Of a stretch of 8,538 nt of DNA, positions 6,901 through 8,538 are shown one piece after another. Within the stretch, counting starts at the first letter, position 1, and each line of letters starts with the position of its first letter. The notes under the pieces are model-generated. The model was not told the origin of the DNA, did not search any database, and saw only the letters and a list, made by a program, of their open reading frames with translations. The stretch covers positions 1 to 8,538 of the forward strand of contig NVSW01000034.1 of assembly GCA_002401365.1 (NCBI GenBank), written 5' to 3'. The stretch is from Piscirickettsiaceae bacterium. GTDB taxonomy: Bacteria; Pseudomonadota; Gammaproteobacteria; Methylococcales; Cycloclasticaceae. Both the position numbers and the translations under genes were made by a program.

Positions 6901-7655
6901 CATTCAAGGTCATCTATAATCAGGCCTTTTATTCTTTGCTCCATTAATACATCGATTACACCACTTAGAACCGAATTTGCTTGGTCTGTATTTAAACCTC
7001 TTAAGTTTATTATCGTCCAGTTACCACCTAAATTCTTTCCTACTATTCTCACACCTGTAGTTTTACCAACTCCAGCAGAACCAAAAACCCAGCAAATTCC
7101 ATAGTGGGTCAAGGATAATATGATGTTATCAACCTGATGATTACGTGTTGCAATAACTTCAGGCAATGGTATTTTATCTATCGGTTTTGGCTCAGATAGG
7201 CGTGACGATACCAAGTTAGTAGTTTGTGAAGAGGGAACAGAGAGGCCCCTCATCATCTCAATAATTGTATGCTCAAGTTTGGATGTATTTAATGAAACAC
7301 GTGTGGCCCGCTCAATTAATGCTTCAAGGTCGCTTTTGTAGGCTATACGTTCTGTTTTTTCACTTTTTATCGCCTTGTTTAAAAGCGTAACTACAATTTC
7401 GTTCAGGCAATTTTCAACTTGAGAATCTAGTCCACCACGATCGATCACACGTTTTGAAAGCTGCGAGCGAAGAAAGGCTTTTATATTTTTTAAGCTGGCT
7501 TCTTTGCAATCAAAGTTAATACGCTTTAAGAAATCTTCTCTGAATTCATCATCACTAAGTTCTTTAATGTGGTTTTTTGTTTTTTTAGAAACTTTGGATG
7601 AGTAGAGAATATCTCTTAAAGGAGCTAGGTCTCCAATTATTGCAAGATTCTCCAA
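3978..7655 (-). CDS. NLR-like STAND NTPase with nuclease-domain remnant and TPR-like C-terminus (3' part of split gene)
   Basis: Large (1225 codons from TTG 7655) predicted anti-phage-type signalling ATPase. Residues 1-~130 continue the Cap4/DUF4297-like nuclease domain of the preceding frame (GDLAPLRDIL, then DDEFREDFLKRINFDC). The STAND P-loop NTPase follows: Walker A GSAGVGKT at 192-199, Walker B LIIDDLE at 245-251, sensor ITSPR at 278-282 and the STAND-typical GHP motif at 335-337. Residues ~375-455 look like a winged-helix segment. The remaining ~770 residues are helical, with TPR-like units around 725-880, expected to sense a phage or cellular ligand. By analogy with Avs proteins, ligand binding would trigger oligomerisation and activate the nuclease. 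No ATG near the 5' end (first in-frame ATG is residue 134) and no Shine-Dalgarno before TTG 7655, so this is very likely the 3' portion of a frameshifted gene. No specific family name is claimed. Defence role is inference. Confidence 0.8.
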   Translation of the reverse strand: MENLAIIGDLAPLRDILYSSKVSKKTKNHIKELSDDEFREDFLKRINFDCKEASLKNIKAFLRSQLSKRVIDRGGLDSQVENCLNEIVVTLLNKAIKSEKTERIAYKSDLEALIERATRVSLNTSKLEHTIIEMMRGLSVPSSQTTNLVSSRLSEPKPIDKIPLPEVIATRNHQVDNIILSLTHYGICWVFGSAGVGKTTGVRIVGKNLGGNWTIINLRGLNTDQANSVLSGVIDVLMEQRIKGLIIDDLECVFESGINDTLLYLKTATERADVLLIITSPRPPDTDFLFSSGLTSAINQKFEEFSEEDIQQILTGLNVDYKNWTRYIYLISGCGHPQLAIAAIQSMHDNGWDINALEVTDSLLVGNQEVEKVRARTRERLLSELPNKARRLLERLSLKIGGFNRELVKDLAQIAPAIEDGGIIFDRLIGSWIDQQESNRFSLSPLLSNFANKTLTANQQKEISFEIASSFLRIKSLNPIEANSALMSALSGKNTSAIFFICSAIMNADEKDLKMIVPYFTAVTFMTTESLVYEGNPIINLTCRVAQLLLLRYEEDSQGTFQKALNRFYIESELIEDKQISTLMAVLAYAKLLFSKSENGPLQNYYNLIRKYDYLVNTSIKTLPDLLKDLTLQEVNGLPVVSVMFQYQSQQIKTINGLLATFKFLDLCDQEFRQKLLKIYGDSELGIDFDMLVSGAWLSENDANSIDPSAHALVFQQLEDFANAWGYIRLAVCCRKFRAIILDEYGNDQTQALKVLDEGLNFYDKTNSVLIRAKAKVLYRAEDHQGSLELAKLLIDKCVPLNQTEQAFLGRDAAISSEKQGEYIDARRYYLYGSNGAKNCLDPSMEPMRLGLITDAALASWHAGDRVTCLNDLVAVLHELKKVDPQSSLRATHCHATARHVFLWLYQDASGREMLLNDGEETRITPGIVSNPDPHPDIKKQDIAPIEMTWYLLASIENECHLDLGITKNLHQYLPKGPALEGQFFLTISVMSNALTCADIELFKATLPLVITQYAYLFERGEALDIKNITYGTFPELTTEQQLNYMGLTEKFVLCFIFMCIFLERPNLVNLLLNFLEKSKLIKVRNIFLSNLQNKSISSSDDYSNQVAMLLGHHLKTPQEFKAPSPNRVYTLAYHSIQLAHEVGYIRDIAETINKWVIKHWAIFMQDPHFRLRFSPSHENQIKCASSEGDSSEKLINLMLEILPMLGLNNENQIRADLTSLSSNK
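7637..7655 (-). other. Frameshift junction joining the nuclease and NTPase frames
   Basis: The upstream frame ends ...KSWRILQ-stop at 7637, while the downstream frame is open from TTG 7655, -1 relative to it. Reading TGG then GAG (one G added to the GG at 7652-7653) gives a continuous protein of about 1349 aa. No canonical X XXY YYZ slippery heptamer is present; the nearest run is CTTAAAA, with a poor P-site match. This favours a one-base deletion or sequencing error over programmed frameshifting. Confidence 0.7.
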
Positions 7656-8026
7656 GATTTTAAGGTAGGAATGTCACCAATTCTATCTTTCGGTGACCTT
7701 TCCTTAGTGATTTCTGACGTGGTTAAATGGCGTAATCTAACATTAAAGTCAGGGTTTTTTTGTTGCAAATCAACGAAGCTATTGATGGATTCAACAATAT
7801 CCTTAGAGTTAATAGTTACTGAGTTTTTAGTTTCTTTTACTTGAACTGCTTGTAATGCGTCCGTAGCAACGATGGCAAAGTCTTCTGCAACTTCCAACAA
7901 CAGTAGTTCTTCATCCCCTAGCTCTAGCCATGCGAGAGCTGACGTGTATATTTGATATACATACCCACCTAATGCACGTGTTGCTTCACGCGCTTCATCT
8001 CCCTTTGGGATATTTGGGATATCCAT
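7637..8026 (-). CDS. Cap4/DUF4297-like nuclease domain (5' part of split STAND gene)
   Basis: A 129-aa frame from ATG 8026 that reads as the N-terminal half of a PD-(D/E)xK-like Cap4/DUF4297 dsDNA-nuclease domain: GYVYQ at 21-25, E45, E48-D49 and the QVK signature at 62-64, with the later RHLTTSEITKER block also typical. In Cap4 and Avs3-type proteins this domain cuts DNA once a fused or partner sensor is activated. The expected remainder of the domain is found in the -1 frame immediately downstream, overlapping by 19 nt. Restoring one G after the TGG codon near 7650 reads ...TLKSW-ENLAIIGDLAPLR..., a natural continuation. A TTG at 8038 could extend the start by 4 codons, but ATG 8026 is better. 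Only a weak AGGA lies upstream. Catalytic residues look intact. Confidence 0.75.
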   Translation of the reverse strand: MDIPNIPKGDEAREATRALGGYVYQIYTSALAWLELGDEELLLLEVAEDFAIVATDALQAVQVKETKNSVTINSKDIVESINSFVDLQQKNPDFNVRLRHLTTSEITKERSPKDRIGDIPTLKSWRILQ

Positions 8027-8082
8027 ATACAAAACCAAATCCTATTCTTATTAGTTATATTTGAACACATCATTGTAAGCTA

Positions 8083-8117
8083 GAGCCTAAATTTTTCTTA
8101 TTTAGTAGTGCTAGCTC
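8083..8117. repeat. Imperfect inverted repeat upstream of the STAND gene
   Basis: GAGC CTAAAT (8083-8092) faces ATTTAG (8100-8105) and GCTC (8114-8117), with a 7-nt loop; GCTAG also occurs on both flanks (8079-8083, 8110-8114). It lies about 60-90 bp before the start codon in the A/T-rich region between the two - strand genes. It could be an operator or a weak terminator of the upstream gene; no U-tract supports the latter. The 178-bp gap at 8039-8216 otherwise shows only A/T-rich sequence and a loose TTACAA/TAATAA promoter-like pair. Confidence 0.35.
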
Positions 8118-8216
8118 CAGATTTCAGGTATTTTCAATTTTGATATATATAAACTACATCTTATTTTTCATGGTTATAAACTCGTAACCTTAGATTTATT
8201 TGTCTATTGCGTACAG

Positions 8217-8537
8217 TTATTGACAGAACTCCAAGGGCGTAGCTATCGCTACACCGCTCAAAATATCAAGCGACCCAAACTCATGGGGTTGCTGCTGATC
8301 TGTAATACTTAAGCCCGTAGAGTGTCGTGCTGGCAAAGCACCTCTTTTCAATAAATCAAAGCCTGGCCTTGCTTCAGTTTTACCCATACCTTGGTGAGGC
8401 TTGGCTTTAGCCCAACTGACAGTCCATTTGTAGAACCGCGTAACATAGTGAATACCTTTAGAAACGAGCCCGAAGATACGTCCCTTGATTGAGTCACCAT
8501 AACGACCTACGGGAGGACTGACTAACGCCCCAGTGTA
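8217..8537 (-). CDS. Unrecognised protein, C-terminal 106 residues (partial, runs off window)
   Basis: An uninterrupted - strand frame enters from the right edge and ends at TAA (8219-8217). The visible part has a basic, aromatic-rich stretch (GRYGDSIKGRIFG, then HYVTRFYKWTVSWAKAKPHQGMG), a short GFDLLKRGALPARHS segment and the end FGSLDILSGVAIATPLEFCQ. I do not recognise the family and see no catalytic motif or membrane segment. It is more G/C-rich than the neighbouring STAND gene, so the two may have different histories. The other five frames are broken or lack a start. A spurious frame over a structured or antisense region cannot be excluded, because only the tail is visible. Confidence 0.5.
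   Translation of the reverse strand, partial: YTGALVSPPVGRYGDSIKGRIFGLVSKGIHYVTRFYKWTVSWAKAKPHQGMGKTEARPGFDLLKRGALPARHSTGLSITDQQQPHEFGSLDILSGVAIATPLEFCQ
8236..8255. repeat. Small hairpin near the end of the right-edge gene
   Basis: GTAGC (8239-8243) pairs with GCTAC (8248-8252) around TATC, extended by GG/CC with one mismatch. It lies inside the coding frame 17 nt before its stop; significance unknown. Confidence 0.3.
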
Positions 8538-8538
8538 G

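Noticed and set aside
5919..7104. Open frames of 76 and 101 codons on the + strand
   Set aside because: They are antisense to conserved STAND motifs (Walker A/B region) and have no start signals, so the motif-bearing - strand frame explains them.
7637..7670. Programmed -1 ribosomal frameshift joining the two defence-gene frames
   Set aside because: No X XXY YYZ heptamer or obvious downstream pseudoknot; CTTAAAA is a poor slip site and slipping there would lose the W before ENLAIIG. Kept only as a minor alternative.
3838..8538. Second copy of the tRNA-Leu 3' end (attR) inside the window
   Set aside because: No repeat of the CGATTCCGGCCCTAGGCACC stretch was found; the CCTAGG-like hit near 5103 is only a short chance match.
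1..8538. CRISPR array, insertion sequence or retron-like structure
   Set aside because: No regularly spaced repeats, no transposase or reverse transcriptase motifs, and no terminal inverted repeats were seen.

Overview
The window looks like chromosomal DNA of a marine-type gammaproteobacterium, probably Alteromonadales (Pseudoalteromonas/Shewanella-like). This rests on the BtuB and GacA/UvrY-type proteins, the moderate-to-low GC and the gene style; no taxonomic marker is present, so the assignment is inference.

Positions 1-3060 form a vitamin B12 uptake locus. The last codons of an upstream gene, probably the membrane permease, overlap by ATGA the start of a FecE/BtuD-type ABC ATPase on the + strand. 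This faces a convergent btuB outer-membrane receptor on the - strand, with a strong bidirectional hairpin terminator between them. btuB is preceded by a full cobalamin riboswitch, a good sigma70-type promoter and a GC-rich hairpin just ahead of its Shine-Dalgarno. Receptor and inner-membrane transporter would work together: BtuB takes cobalamin across the outer membrane with TonB energy, the ABC complex takes it across the inner membrane, and the riboswitch shuts down btuB when cobalamin is plentiful.

Positions 3059-3901 hold a GacA/UvrY-type response regulator, then a tRNA-Leu(UAA) gene with encoded CCA and its own terminator. The tRNA 3' end is a plausible boundary between core genome and an accessory island.

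Positions 3902-8216 are accessory DNA, more A/T-rich than the left part. On the - strand they carry one large NLR-like gene: a Cap4/DUF4297-type nuclease domain, a STAND P-loop NTPase, a probable winged-helix segment and a long TPR-like helical C-terminus. This is the architecture of Avs-type and related anti-phage proteins. As it stands, the gene is broken by a -1 frame change at about 7640-7655. The two reading frames join into one sensible protein of about 1349 residues if a single G is restored, so it is a recent pseudogene, a sequencing error or, less likely, a recoded gene.

Positions 8217-8538 hold the C-terminal 106 codons of another - strand gene, running off the window, whose product I do not recognise. 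No integrase, transposase, CRISPR array or second copy of the tRNA end is seen.
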